Shown: positions 9,280-18,549 of the stretch, piece after piece
Position numbering within the stretch: position 1 is the stretch's first letter
Layout: each line of letters opens with the position of its first letter
Assembly: GCF_900113375.1 (NCBI RefSeq)
Contig: NZ_FOPC01000002.1
Location: 248,001-312,000, forward strand
Direction: 5' to 3'
Length of the DNA stretch: 64,000 bases
Origin: Algoriphagus hitonicola
GTDB taxonomy: Bacteria > Bacteroidota > Bacteroidia > Cytophagales > Cyclobacteriaceae
Position numbers and translations under genes: made by a program
The notes under the pieces: generated by a model
Told to the model about the DNA's origin: nothing
What the model saw: the letters and a program-made list of their open reading frames with translations, nothing else
Database searches by the model: none

Positions 9280-10335
9280 TTAGTCTAAAGTTACTCTTTG
9301 TTTCGGGATTTTAATTTCTGTAATCACAAATTGATTTCCTGAATTGAAAATTCTGAAACTTGCCTTGTCTCCATAGATTAGTTTTAATCGCTGGACTGTA
9401 TTGCTCAATCCATGGCCTCCACTCGGTTTGGGTTTGAGACTGGGCGGTGCCTGGAGATGTCCACTATTTCTGACCTGAATATACAGATCATCTTCCAATC
9501 CTTCCCGACATTTGATTTCAATCAGGCCGCCTTTTACTAGATTGGATATGCCATGTTTGATCGCATTTTCGACGATGGTTTGTAGCATCATCGGGGGGAT
9601 TTTATAGCTATATGCCTCGTCTTCAATTTGATAGTCTACCTGCAGTCGCTCCTCAAAGCGAATGGACTCAAGAGTCAAATAATCCTTTACCGTATTGAGC
9701 TCATCTTCGAAATCGATGGTCTGCTTCCTGTCCATCATCAGTGAAAACCGCAGAATATTGGAAATGCGGGTGATGGCACTTTTGGCTTTGTCCGGATCTT
9801 CATCGACTAAGGCACGGACACTATTCAATGCATTGAAAATAAAATGGGGGTTCAATTGACTCTTCAGATGATTGAGTCGGATCTGATTGATCTTAGCCTC
9901 GTATTTCAGCGAATTATTATAATTATCCAGAAAATGGAAAAGGAAATAAAGCAAGAACCAAATCGAATAAAAAAGAAAAGCAATAAAGAGATTGGCCAAA
10001 ATCACCAAAACCTTGAAATCCCGCTCTACATTGAAGGTGTCAAAGGCGACATTAATAAGGATTTCTACCACCACATTGACAAAACTCATCGCCAAAATCG
10101 CCAAAAGAGACTGGAAGACCAGCTGAGAAATCGCCAACTTAAACCAATCGTAAGTTTTGACAATAAACCGGATAAAATGAGTAGACAAGAGATAAAAAAG
10201 GGCCAACAGAATAAATGCAATTACCTGAACCTGAGTGATTCCCCGGGGAGACAGATACGCAAAAACAATATTGACGCACGCAATACTGCCCCAGCCGAGG
10301 ATTTGCAATGTCCAATAAAGGCTAATTCTGTTCAT
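9280..10335 (-). CDS. Sensor histidine kinase, LytS/YehU type
   Basis: Membrane histidine kinase of 351 residues. Four transmembrane helices fill about residues 5-135, without an obvious periplasmic sensor domain. They are followed by the His_kinase domain with phospho-acceptor His164 in LNPHFIFNALNS, and a HATPase_c domain with the N-box VENAIKHGISN and a GGHGLSNTVQRL motif. The class lacks a separate HisKA dimerisation domain, which fits LytS relatives. The partner regulator is the gene 14 bases downstream. The sensed signal is unknown; the bare membrane module suggests a membrane-embedded or envelope signal. Confidence 0.92.
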   Translation of the reverse strand: MNRISLYWTLQILGWGSIACVNIVFAYLSPRGITQVQVIAFILLALFYLLSTHFIRFIVKTYDWFKLAISQLVFQSLLAILAMSFVNVVVEILINVAFDTFNVERDFKVLVILANLFIAFLFYSIWFLLYFLFHFLDNYNNSLKYEAKINQIRLNHLKSQLNPHFIFNALNSVRALVDEDPDKAKSAITRISNILRFSLMMDRKQTIDFEDELNTVKDYLTLESIRFEERLQVDYQIEDEAYSYKIPPMMLQTIVENAIKHGISNLVKGGLIEIKCREGLEDDLYIQVRNSGHLQAPPSLKPKPSGGHGLSNTVQRLKLIYGDKASFRIFNSGNQFVITEIKIPKQRVTLD

Positions 10336-10493
10336 AGAAATGCAATTTACACAAGCCTTTCACTCTTGAGTTGAGGAATTTGATAAAAGGACTTAAGAAC
10401 TGATTTTAGCCTAAATCAAGCATTTATAGTAATGAATGTGAATCAGTTTAACTGAATTTCAGCTCTTCTAGACGAAAGTCTCCAGATGAGGTT

Positions 10494-13328
10494 TCAGGAC
10501 CCTTTCAATTCTACTTGAAGAAATTTCCCCGTATAACTATCCTTATGTGCCGCTACCTTCTCCGGTGTACCATGGACCAAAATAGTTCCACCCAAATTGC
10601 CTCCTTCCGGCCCTAAATCCACAATATAATCTGCCACCTTGATGACATCCAGATTGTGCTCGATGATCAAGACCGTATTGCCTTTCTCGACGAGTTTTTG
10701 AAGCACATTCATCAGCAACTCGATATCCTGAAAGTGCAATCCTGTCGTCGGCTCATCCAGAATGTAAAAGGTGTTACCTGTATCTTTTTTCGAAAGCTCC
10801 GTGGCCAGTTTGACACGCTGTGCCTCTCCACCTGACAGCGTTGTGGCATGCTGACCTAAGGTAATGTAGCCAAGACCCACGTCATTTAAGGTTTTGATTT
10901 TCCGAAGGATTTTGGGCTGATTTTCAAAAAAATCAACCGCCTGCTCTACGGTCATTTCCAGCACATCCGAGATAGATTTTCCTTTAAACCGTATCTCAAG
11001 CGTCTCTCGGTTGTACCGCTTTCCTTTGCAGGTCTCGCATGGAATATGCACATCGGGAAGAAAATCCATTTCGATCAGTTTCATTCCAGCTCCTTCGCAA
11101 TCTTCACAGCGCCCGCCTTTCACATTAAAGGAAAACCTTCCGGGCTTGTAGCCTCTGATTTTGGACTCAGGCAACTCGGTAAAGAGCGTGCGAATATCAG
11201 AAAATACGCCCGTATAAGTGGCAGGATTTGATCTCGGAGTTCGCCCGATTGGAGACTGATCCACTTCAATGACTTTGTCCAGATGCTCCAATCCACTAAA
11301 GGATTTGTATGGCATGGGTTCTTTTTTGGATTTATAAAAATGCTGCCGCAAAATTGGATAAAGCGTCTCGTGAATCAGCGTGCTTTTCCCACTACCCGAA
11401 ACCCCGGTAATCAAGGTCAGCGTTCCGAGCGGAATGGTCAAATCCACATTCTTCAGATTATTCCCACTTGCTCCTTTCAAGACCAGTGCCTCGCCTTTTC
11501 CTTTTCGCCTCTTTTTTGGAATCGGCAAACCCAATTTTCCTTTGAGGTAATCCGCCGTCACACCGCCTTGTTGGAGGATTTCACTGGGTGAACCTGAGGC
11601 CACGATATGTCCACCATGCCTTCCAGCACCCGGCCCCATATCCAGCACAAAATCCGACTCCATCATCATATCCTTGTCATGCTCCACCACCAATACCGAA
11701 TTTCCCAAATCCCGCAAACTCTGCAGGGCTTTGATTAGCTTGACATTGTCCCGCTGATGTAATCCGATGCTGGGTTCATCCAGAATATACAATACTCCGA
11801 CCAGCTGGGTACCGATTTGAGTAGCCAGTCTTATCCGCTGGGCTTCTCCTCCAGAAAGGGTTCGAATCGGCCGATTCAGCGTCAGATAGTCCAATCCAAT
11901 ATCCAGTAAAAAACCAATCCGCTTTCGGATCTCTTTCAGGACCTCCTGAGCAATGATATTTTGCTTTTCAGAAAGCCTGTTTTCCAATCCCTCAAACCAT
12001 CGGCCTAGACTCGTGATATCCATCATAGCCAATTGCCCGATATGGGTATCATCCAGCTTAAAATGAAGCGCCTCTTTTTTTAAGCGATATCCCTCACAGT
12101 CCGGGCAAGTCCGGGTGATGGTAAATTCCGAGACCCAGTCTTGGATTTTCTCCGAACTCCCTTCCTGGTATTTCTGTAGAAAATTGACAATCCCTTCAAA
12201 CGTCGTATTCCACTTCGTTCCCGGATATTTAACCGAATCCACCGCTACCTCCACTTTGTCTCCGTAAAGCAAAACCTCCACCACATGCTCAGGGAGCTTT
12301 TTGATCGGGGTGCTCATACTACATTTGTAATGCTTAAGAATAGCCTCGATTTTCTTAAAAATCCAGATATCCCGGTATTCTCCGAGTGGAGCTATTCCTC
12401 CACGGGTAATACTCAGGTTTGGATCAGGGATGATGCTCTCTCGGGTAATCTCCTCTGTCACTCCCAAACCATTACAAGTCGGACATGCTCCATAGGGACT
12501 ATTAAATGAAAAGATATTGGGTGCGGGTTCTTCGTAGGAAAGTCCAGTTTCGGGATCCATCAGATATTTGGAAAAGTGATGGATCTGACCCTCTTCATCC
12601 CGAAGCATCATGACTCCTTTCCCATGCTGCAGTGCAGATTTTAGTGACTGAGTAATCCGAAATCGATCCGACTCATCGGCGACTATCCGATCAATGACAA
12701 TCTCAATATCGTGGATTTTATATCGGTCCACCTGCATTTTGGGCAGGATATCCATGACCACTCCATCGACCCGGATCTTGGAAAATCCCATTTTCCGGAT
12801 TTGTTCAAAAAGCTCCCGGTAGTGCCCTTTTCTTCCTTTGACTACTGGTGCGAGGATGTAAAGTTTTTTCCCAGAAAATTTAGAAAACAACTGCTCAATA
12901 ATCTGATCCTCGGTTTGTCGGATCATTTTGACGCCAGTCTCGTACGAAAATGCCTCTCCTGCGCGTGCAAAAAGCAAACGCATAAAGTCGTAAATCTCCG
13001 TCACGGTACCGACTGTGGATCGTGGATTTTTCGAGGTGGTTTTTTGCTCGATGGCGATGACCGGTGATAATCCGTTGATCTTATCGACATCCGGCCGCTC
13101 CAATCCTCCCAAAAATGAGCGGGCATATGCCGAAAAACTTTCCAAATACCTTCGCTGCCCCTCCGCATAGATGGTATCAAAAGCCAGTGAACTTTTACCA
13201 CTTCCGCTCAGCCCGGTCACGACCACCAGCCTTTCGCGGGGGATTTTGACGTCTATGTTTTTCAAATTGTGCTCTCGTGCACCAAAAATCTCGATGTATT
13301 CTTCCTGCGAAGCAGTGACTTGGCTCAT
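10494..13328 (-). CDS. uvrA: UvrABC excinuclease subunit A
   Basis: DNA damage-recognition ATPase of nucleotide excision repair; it loads UvrB on lesions. The 944-residue protein has two ABC ATPase halves: Walker A GLSGSGKS and GVSGSGKST, signature motifs [12 protein letters not shown] and [12 protein letters not shown], and Walker [14 protein letters not shown] and [10 protein letters not shown]. Zinc-finger Cys pairs are present at [24 protein letters not shown] and CETCKGK. I place the start at 13328 ([11 protein letters not shown]) rather than the longer frame from 13418. It leaves the usual UvrA length, and an exact promoter -7 box sits at 13353-13360, inside the putative extension. mfd, the transcription-repair coupling factor, is encoded about 23 kb away in this window. 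Confidence 0.97.
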   Translation of the reverse strand: MSQVTASQEEYIEIFGAREHNLKNIDVKIPRERLVVVTGLSGSGKSSLAFDTIYAEGQRRYLESFSAYARSFLGGLERPDVDKINGLSPVIAIEQKTTSKNPRSTVGTVTEIYDFMRLLFARAGEAFSYETGVKMIRQTEDQIIEQLFSKFSGKKLYILAPVVKGRKGHYRELFEQIRKMGFSKIRVDGVVMDILPKMQVDRYKIHDIEIVIDRIVADESDRFRITQSLKSALQHGKGVMMLRDEEGQIHHFSKYLMDPETGLSYEEPAPNIFSFNSPYGACPTCNGLGVTEEITRESIIPDPNLSITRGGIAPLGEYRDIWIFKKIEAILKHYKCSMSTPIKKLPEHVVEVLLYGDKVEVAVDSVKYPGTKWNTTFEGIVNFLQKYQEGSSEKIQDWVSEFTITRTCPDCEGYRLKKEALHFKLDDTHIGQLAMMDITSLGRWFEGLENRLSEKQNIIAQEVLKEIRKRIGFLLDIGLDYLTLNRPIRTLSGGEAQRIRLATQIGTQLVGVLYILDEPSIGLHQRDNVKLIKALQSLRDLGNSVLVVEHDKDMMMESDFVLDMGPGAGRHGGHIVASGSPSEILQQGGVTADYLKGKLGLPIPKKRRKGKGEALVLKGASGNNLKNVDLTIPLGTLTLITGVSGSGKSTLIHETLYPILRQHFYKSKKEPMPYKSFSGLEHLDKVIEVDQSPIGRTPRSNPATYTGVFSDIRTLFTELPESKIRGYKPGRFSFNVKGGRCEDCEGAGMKLIEMDFLPDVHIPCETCKGKRYNRETLEIRFKGKSISDVLEMTVEQAVDFFENQPKILRKIKTLNDVGLGYITLGQHATTLSGGEAQRVKLATELSKKDTGNTFYILDEPTTGLHFQDIELLMNVLQKLVEKGNTVLIIEHNLDVIKVADYIVDLGPEGGNLGGTILVHGTPEKVAAHKDSYTGKFLQVELKGS

Positions 13329-13352
13329 AAACTTGGGGGCAAATTGAAAGTG

Positions 13353-13360
13353 CAAAGGTA
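13353..13360 (-). promoter_or_regulatory. Probable -7 box of uvrA promoter
   Basis: Exact TAnnTTTG on the - strand (TACCTTTG), 25 bases before the chosen uvrA start; no good -33 TTTG is seen. Confidence 0.45.
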
Positions 13361-13683
13361 AGAAATAATTGATGGATGTGGCTTCTACCCGCAAAGAGAC
13401 TAACTCATTCCCACTCACTTTGGTTTACAGCTATCTCTTCTATGGAAGAAAGCAAAAAAAGCAATTCCAAGCTTATTTTTCTAAGATCAATACAGACTTT
13501 CAGGCTCTTTCATAAACAAGTAAAAACAAAATTTTAATCTGAAAAGATAGAGTTTCAAAGCTCAAAAAAAATATCATAGAAATATTTTAATCAAAAACTG
13601 CTAAAAACAAGGATTTAAGTTTACAACTTACATTTTATATAAAAGGTGACAAAAGTCACTTTTTCAAGCAATTTTGATCACAC
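13361..13683. other. Intergenic region between divergent uvrA and yceI
   Basis: AT-rich spacer with no credible ORF. It holds an imperfect inverted repeat around 13641-13663 (AAAGGTGAC and GTCACTTTT, one bulged base), which could be an operator or an unpaired hairpin; it has no terminator-like T-run placement relative to either gene. The two promoters lie at its edges. Confidence 0.5.
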
Positions 13684-13711
13684 TTTGGTCAGCAAGCGCC
13701 ATCTACCTTTG
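13684..13711 (+). promoter_or_regulatory. Probable promoter of the YceI cluster
   Basis: TTTG at 13684-13687 and an exact TAnnTTTG box (TACCTTTG) at 13704-13711, with a 16-base spacer that is slightly short for the Bacteroidota consensus. The start codon follows 38 bases later. Confidence 0.45.
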
Positions 13712-13749
13712 AGTCATCAAAGAAGTAAAAAAACCAACCCTTTAATCTT

Positions 13750-14325
13750 ATGAAAAGGTTCAAAAAAATAACAACACTCGTTTTTGCTATCCTGCTTTCT
13801 GCGGGAGCATCTTTTGCACAGCAATCCTATAGCCTCAGTGGTCCGGTAGAAATGAAAGTCTCCGGGACTTCGACCATCCACGATTGGGATATGGTCGCTG
13901 AGAATGGTGTGAGCGGTCAAGGACAAATGACCCTAGAAAATGGCAAGCTTTCGAAAATCAATTCCCTATCCATCACCATGAATGTGGAGAGTCTGAAAAG
14001 CGGAAAATCTGCCATGGACAAAAATGCCTACGCCGCCTTGAATGCGGACAAGCATCCCAAAATCACCTTTCAGCTCACCGAGGTAATCAGCATCTCCGCT
14101 GCAGAGGTAAAAGCCAAAGGCAAAATGACGATCGCTGGAAATTCGCAAACTGTAACGCTCACCGCTACCTATCAAATCAGCGGAAACCAAATCAAATTCA
14201 ACGGAAAGCATGATATCACTTTCAGTCAGTTTTCGCTCGAAGCACCCACTGCGGTCTTTGGCACCATCAAAACTGGCGATGAGTTGACGCTCAGCTTCCA
14301 AACTACATTTTCCCAAAAAAATTGA
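13750..14325 (+). CDS. YceI family periplasmic lipid-binding protein
   Basis: A 191-residue secreted protein with a clear signal peptide (MKRFKKITTLVFAILLSAGA, cleavage after SFAQ) and a YceI/lipocalin-like beta-barrel domain over the rest. YceI proteins bind isoprenoid or similar hydrophobic molecules in the periplasm. The family pattern is visible in VSGTSTIHDWDMVAE, the DKNAYAALNADKHPKITF segment and the final FGTIKTGDELTLSF. A beta-barrel outer-membrane protein follows after 20 bases in an apparent operon, and a second YceI-like protein lies just beyond. The cargo is unknown. Confidence 0.9.
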   Translation: MKRFKKITTLVFAILLSAGASFAQQSYSLSGPVEMKVSGTSTIHDWDMVAENGVSGQGQMTLENGKLSKINSLSITMNVESLKSGKSAMDKNAYAALNADKHPKITFQLTEVISISAAEVKAKGKMTIAGNSQTVTLTATYQISGNQIKFNGKHDITFSQFSLEAPTAVFGTIKTGDELTLSFQTTFSQKN

Positions 14326-14345
14326 CCCATTAAATTCTAATCGCT

Positions 14346-15620
14346 ATGAAAAAGCAATCCAACTGGCTCAAAGCAGGTGCATTTGTACTCGCAGCCATGA
14401 CTTCAACAGTAGCTTTTGCTCAAGAAAATGAAACTGAGCTTCAGTACTTCCGAGCAAATGACAAAAAAGGACTCAACGTATTCGAAACTCCAAAAGAGGA
14501 GGAGAAGAAATTTGATAAAGTCCGGGTATTTGTTGGCGGTGACTTCGCCCTTCAATTCCAGTCCATCAGCCACTCCAATGCATTGAACAACCTGGTCGAT
14601 CTGGGCTCCAATGTCAATCTACCCACTGCCAACTTGAACATCAACACGCAGCTGGCCGATGGAGTCCGATTACACTTGAGAACTTACCTTTCTTCTAAGC
14701 ACCATAACGAAGCCTGGGTAAAAGGTGGACACATGCAAATCGACAAATTGGATTTCATTCGTCCCGGTTTCTTGGAAGGATTAATGAGTAAAACTACCAT
14801 CACTGTAGGTTTGGACGAATTCAACTACGGCGATGCGCACTTCCGACGATCTGACAATGCCCGGGTGATTTTCAACCCTTTCATTGGAAACTACATCATG
14901 GACTCTTTCTCCACTGAGGCTTTTGGTGAGGTGACTGTTCAGGACAATGGATTTATCGGAGTGGTCGGTTTATCCAATGGTAAATTAAACCAATCCGTAA
15001 TCGTCAATGACAACTCTGATAATAAGGTCTCTTTCTACGGAAAACTGGGTTTTGACAAGCAATTGAGCGAAGACTTCCGATTCCGATTGACCGGATCTTG
15101 GTACATCAACAAAGGAACAACTACCGGTACTTGGTTATTCGGTGGGGACCGTGCTGGATCTCGATACTACAATGTGATGCAAACCTTAGAAGGAAATGCC
15201 AATGACTTCGAAGGCCGGTTCAACCCTCGATTCCAGCAGATGTCTGCGATCCAGTTTAACCCCTTCATCAAGTACAAAGGCTTGGAGTTCTTCGGGATCT
15301 ATGAGATCGTGAGCAACTCAGAAGAATTGGGCAATGGACAGTTTACTCAAGTAGCAGCAGAAGCGCTCTATCGATTCGGAACTACTGAGCAGTTTTACAT
15401 CGGCGGACGTGTCAACTCAGTCAATGGAAATGCCAACGAATCTGCAGCAGATGTACAAATCAACCGTACCAATATCGGCGGCGGATGGTTTATGACAAAC
15501 AATGTCCTAGTGAAACTAGAATACGTCAATCAACAGTTCAAATCAGGTTTTGCTGCTGACAACAAATACAACGGCGGCGAATTCAAAGGCGTAAGCCTCG
15601 AGGCTGCTATCAGCTTCTAA
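14346..15620 (+). CDS. Porin-like outer-membrane beta-barrel protein
   Basis: A 424-residue protein with a signal peptide ending near VAFAQ, followed by a long run of amphipathic alternating strands and a C-terminal Phe (EAAISF), as expected of an outer-membrane barrel. Sequence character suggests a general or substrate-selective porin of a Bacteroidota-specific family. It lacks the plug and N-terminal domains of TonB-dependent receptors. It is 20 bases downstream of the YceI gene and closed by a terminator at 15648, so the two are probably expressed together. One inference is that the barrel admits a hydrophobic or small ligand that the YceI protein carries. The exact family is not recognised. 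Confidence 0.75.
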   Translation: MKKQSNWLKAGAFVLAAMTSTVAFAQENETELQYFRANDKKGLNVFETPKEEEKKFDKVRVFVGGDFALQFQSISHSNALNNLVDLGSNVNLPTANLNINTQLADGVRLHLRTYLSSKHHNEAWVKGGHMQIDKLDFIRPGFLEGLMSKTTITVGLDEFNYGDAHFRRSDNARVIFNPFIGNYIMDSFSTEAFGEVTVQDNGFIGVVGLSNGKLNQSVIVNDNSDNKVSFYGKLGFDKQLSEDFRFRLTGSWYINKGTTTGTWLFGGDRAGSRYYNVMQTLEGNANDFEGRFNPRFQQMSAIQFNPFIKYKGLEFFGIYEIVSNSEELGNGQFTQVAAEALYRFGTTEQFYIGGRVNSVNGNANESAADVQINRTNIGGGWFMTNNVLVKLEYVNQQFKSGFAADNKYNGGEFKGVSLEAAISF

Positions 15621-15647
15621 GCAAAAGCGGAAAAATTAAACTAAATT

Positions 15648-15676
15648 AAAGGCTGGCCCATAAAGGCTGGCCTTTT
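15648..15676 (+). terminator. Terminator after the porin-like gene
   Basis: 11-bp stem including two adjacent G-T wobbles (15648-15658 with 15665-15675), a 6-base loop and a T4 tail. Confidence 0.75.
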
Positions 15677-15691
15677 CTAAACTCCCTCAAC

Positions 15692-16285
15692 ATGAAAACG
15701 CTTACCATTATCTGGATAGGATTGGCAGTGATTCTCTTGGGAACCATACCTGCCTCTAAAAAAGAAAGCCAATGGCTGGTCTCCGATAAGAGTATAGTGG
15801 AGATTTTAGGAAAAACCAACATCAATAGCTTTGAGTGCCAATCGATCAACTATAGGGGAAATGATATCCTGACCGAAGTCCTTTTTCCTGAAAAAAATCA
15901 TGCGGTTTGGTCTGGCGAAATTGTCCTTATTTCAGAAAATTTCGATTGCTTTAACCGCATCATGACCAAGGATTTTCATCAGACCGTCCAGTCAGATGAA
16001 CATCCCGAAATACGTGTTCGCTTTTTGGATTTGATTCGAAAAAATCCCAATACCCCTCAAGAAAGTCTTAACGGGAATGTGGAAATAACCCTGGCTGGTG
16101 TCTGCCGACGTTTTCCGATTTCCTGCGATTTGAAATTTGAGAAAAATGGCAAAACCAGACTCATCGGATCTCAAACGGTGACCTTCAGCGATTTTCAGAT
16201 TGACCCTCCTGTAAAGTTTCTCGGCACAGTCAAGGTCCAAAATGAAATCAGCGTCCGATTTGGACTGGTGCTGGAGGAGATTTAA
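15692..16285 (+). CDS. YceI-like secreted protein
   Basis: A 197-residue protein with an N-terminal hydrophobic segment (signal peptide or anchor, residues 1-20) and a divergent YceI-like domain. The landmark segments are HPEIRVRFL, the central GNVEITLAGVCR, and the C-terminal TVTFSDFQIDPP followed by FLGTVKVQNEISVRF. Compared with the YceI protein at 13750 it has a shorter barrel and several Cys (FECQ, FDCF, GVCRR, ISCDL), which could form disulfides. It lies 71 bases after the porin-like gene, across a terminator, so it is partly uncoupled. It converges on the VOC gene with one intervening base. Confidence 0.8.
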   Translation: MKTLTIIWIGLAVILLGTIPASKKESQWLVSDKSIVEILGKTNINSFECQSINYRGNDILTEVLFPEKNHAVWSGEIVLISENFDCFNRIMTKDFHQTVQSDEHPEIRVRFLDLIRKNPNTPQESLNGNVEITLAGVCRRFPISCDLKFEKNGKTRLIGSQTVTFSDFQIDPPVKFLGTVKVQNEISVRFGLVLEEI

Positions 16286-16286
16286 C

Positions 16287-16673
16287 TCAAACCGTCAACT
16301 CGATCCAATTCCCCTCCGGATCTTCGATTACACTTTCATAATAGCCATCTCCTGTCCATCTAGGCTGACCCAATACAGAAATCCCGGACTGCTCAAAATT
16401 AGCTGTCATGCGATCCACCTCTTGTGTAGAGCCTAAACTAAGCGCAAAATGTGCCAAGCCCATTTTTTCTCCACGCTCGCCAAAAACCACCGGTATATCA
16501 TTTCGATGCATTAATTCAATCCTGGGCCCGTCCGTTTGACTCAAAAAGTAGGAGGAAAAACCTTTGGCTTTATTCTGATATTTTTCTCCGGCCTCAAATC
16601 CAAAATGAGTACAATAAAATTCCTTCATCGATTCCAGATTTTTTACCCATAGCGCAATATGTTCGATTTTCAT
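16287..16673 (-). CDS. VOC family protein (glyoxalase/bleomycin-resistance fold)
   Basis: A 128-residue vicinal-oxygen-chelate protein with one betaalphabetabetabeta repeat pair. The four positions that carry the metal in glyoxalase I are all filled: His5 (IEHIALWV), Glu53 (RIELM), His75 (LAHFAL) and Glu125 (WIELTV). This supports a metal-dependent lyase or isomerase. The protein has the length of single-domain glyoxalase-I-like enzymes, but the substrate cannot be fixed from sequence. It starts 9 bases after the M14 peptidase stop and is probably in its operon. Confidence 0.88.
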   Translation of the reverse strand: MKIEHIALWVKNLESMKEFYCTHFGFEAGEKYQNKAKGFSSYFLSQTDGPRIELMHRNDIPVVFGERGEKMGLAHFALSLGSTQEVDRMTANFEQSGISVLGQPRWTGDGYYESVIEDPEGNWIELTV

Positions 16674-16682
16674 AGTTTTTCG

Positions 16683-18470
16683 TTATCGTAGTTTCCCAAT
16701 AGGAATTACTTTCCAATTTTGATCAAAGTAGGGCGTACGCTCATAAAACCATCGATAGATACTCCTCGGAGAATTTACCCAGTCGGGGTTTGCGGCTTTA
16801 GCCTGCTCAAATTCCGCCCTCAACGCTGCATCCTCTTTCAACAGCTGCTGAATCATCGGCTCCATGATGTAGGTTTCCATGTATTCGGTTTGGGAAAGAA
16901 TCGACATAAAATACCCCCATTGGAAAAAACTATCCACTGACTCAGCTTCCAAAAAAATACTCGCTAATTCACCCAAATTCTGATCCACGGGGATTTTGAC
17001 TGAGCCTGGCGCCAACTTTACTCGCCGAGTGATCTGCTTGGTTTCAAATGACTGGAAGCGGATTTTGCCTTCGAGGGGGTTCGGCGAAAGTTGGTATTCG
17101 GTCAAAAAGTCAAATTCCAGTTCGAGTTCAGTGGAAGTTTCGAGCGTTTCCATTTTTAATCCATGCTGTCGGAGTTTTTTGATCACCACAGTCCATTCTG
17201 CTGGGACAAAATAAGCTTCCGGTGTACTCACTTCTTGGACAGGTCTATCCATTAACAGGCTAGGAACCTGCTGGATGATGGGTTCTCCTTTCCACTGAAT
17301 AAATTCTCTGCCCGTGATGTCGGATTTAACTTTTTCAGAAGCTATTCCCAAAAATTCCATCGTATCGGCAGGGCTTTCCCGAAAGCCAAATTTGACAATC
17401 AGTTCGTCTTTAGGTTGATTTTGGTCTGCTGCTACTGCATCCCGAATTTCTTGATAATGCTCACCGATCGTTTTGATCGCTTGCTCCAAAAAGACATAGG
17501 TGCCCAAAACCCGCTGCCGAAAGGGCTTGAGGGAATGATTTTCGATCAAAATCGAGGGTAAATGACGCGCATCACCATAGGTGTGGGAAAATCGTGGACT
17601 AAATGAAAATGCCACATTCCCTTCGGAAAAATCCTGTCCGTTGGCCGCAAAAAGCAAAGGACCTGGAATATGTCCCCAATCACTCAAAGCCTGATCGACT
17701 TCGGGTTGGATTTTGTCCGACAAAAAAGCACTGATTGCCGGGGAATATCCACCCGTTTTGACATAACCGTAGGTAATATCGTATTGATAATCTGCGCCGT
17801 CCGTTACATGAACATCCACATACAAATCAGGATCATAGGCATTGATCACCTCGACTACAGCTCGGACTCCAGCAGTTTCCAGTTTAGTAAAATCCCGGTT
17901 CAAGTTCAAGTTCTGAGCATTGCTCCTCCAGCCCATTTCACGGGGTCCACGCTGATTGACGCGACCGTATTCGCTTCTGCGCTCGTGCCCGTCCACGTTG
18001 AGTATCGGGATAAAAAGCAGGGTAGCCTGATCCAAAAGATGTTTTTTTTCTCCGTGTAAAATATCCCTGAAAAGCATCATTCCGGCATCCTTTCCGTCAA
18101 TCTCTCCCGCATGAATCCCTCCGTGAAAAAGCAAAACGGCCTTATCCTGCTCCCGGATTTTAGCTGGGTCAAAGTTGGAATCATCGCTGGCAATCAACAT
18201 CCAAATATCACGTCCCTGTTCACTTTTACCCAAAGATTTCATTTCCACAAGGGGAGAAGAATCAGTGAGTTTACGTAACCAATTGACCGTTTCCTCATAA
18301 TCCGGCGAGGTAGTCAAATCATCCAGTTCTGATGGCGTCACCCAAGGATGATTTTCAGCTACTTGGAGGCTTTCAGACTTTCCCGACCAGTCGATCAATG
18401 GCGGCATAAAGTCTTGCGCAATGGTCTGAAAACTATAAAAAGCGAAACAGAGAAGGAGTATTTTTTTCAT
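16683..18470 (-). CDS. Secreted M14 family zinc carboxypeptidase
   Basis: A 595-residue exported metallopeptidase. The signal peptide is MKKILLLCFAFYSFQTIAQ; starting at 18470 gives this compact leader, while the in-frame ATG at 18491 would add seven polar residues. The M14 zinc site is seen in FHGGIHAGEIDGKD (His and Glu of HxxE) and a downstream His in DVHVTDG. The substrate-binding Asn-Arg is in NLNLNRDFTKL. The C-terminal ~200 residues form an extra beta-rich domain of unknown role. It probably trims peptides in the periplasm or outside the cell, feeding amino-acid uptake. The VOC gene follows in the same direction. Confidence 0.9.
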   Translation of the reverse strand: MKKILLLCFAFYSFQTIAQDFMPPLIDWSGKSESLQVAENHPWVTPSELDDLTTSPDYEETVNWLRKLTDSSPLVEMKSLGKSEQGRDIWMLIASDDSNFDPAKIREQDKAVLLFHGGIHAGEIDGKDAGMMLFRDILHGEKKHLLDQATLLFIPILNVDGHERRSEYGRVNQRGPREMGWRSNAQNLNLNRDFTKLETAGVRAVVEVINAYDPDLYVDVHVTDGADYQYDITYGYVKTGGYSPAISAFLSDKIQPEVDQALSDWGHIPGPLLFAANGQDFSEGNVAFSFSPRFSHTYGDARHLPSILIENHSLKPFRQRVLGTYVFLEQAIKTIGEHYQEIRDAVAADQNQPKDELIVKFGFRESPADTMEFLGIASEKVKSDITGREFIQWKGEPIIQQVPSLLMDRPVQEVSTPEAYFVPAEWTVVIKKLRQHGLKMETLETSTELELEFDFLTEYQLSPNPLEGKIRFQSFETKQITRRVKLAPGSVKIPVDQNLGELASIFLEAESVDSFFQWGYFMSILSQTEYMETYIMEPMIQQLLKEDAALRAEFEQAKAANPDWVNSPRSIYRWFYERTPYFDQNWKVIPIGKLR

Positions 18471-18484
18471 AAACAGGAATTTGT

Positions 18485-18528
18485 GTCTCAAAATAAAGGC
18501 TCAAATCGGAATTACCGTCTTGAGCCTT
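18485..18528 (-). terminator. Terminator after the phosphorylase-like gene
   Basis: 9-bp perfect stem (18496-18504 with 18520-18528); reading on the - strand it is followed by TTTATTTT. It separates the phosphorylase-like gene (ending at 18550) from the M14 gene. Confidence 0.8.
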
Positions 18529-18549
18529 CGATTCTGTGATCAGTGGAAT

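Noticed and set aside
9844..10374. 176-aa ORF antisense to the histidine kinase
   Set aside because: Low-complexity Lys/Asn/Gln-rich translation, explained as a shadow of the kinase frame.
13329..13418. Longer UvrA N-terminus from ATG 13418
   Set aside because: Adds 30 residues without family match, and an exact promoter box lies inside the extension.
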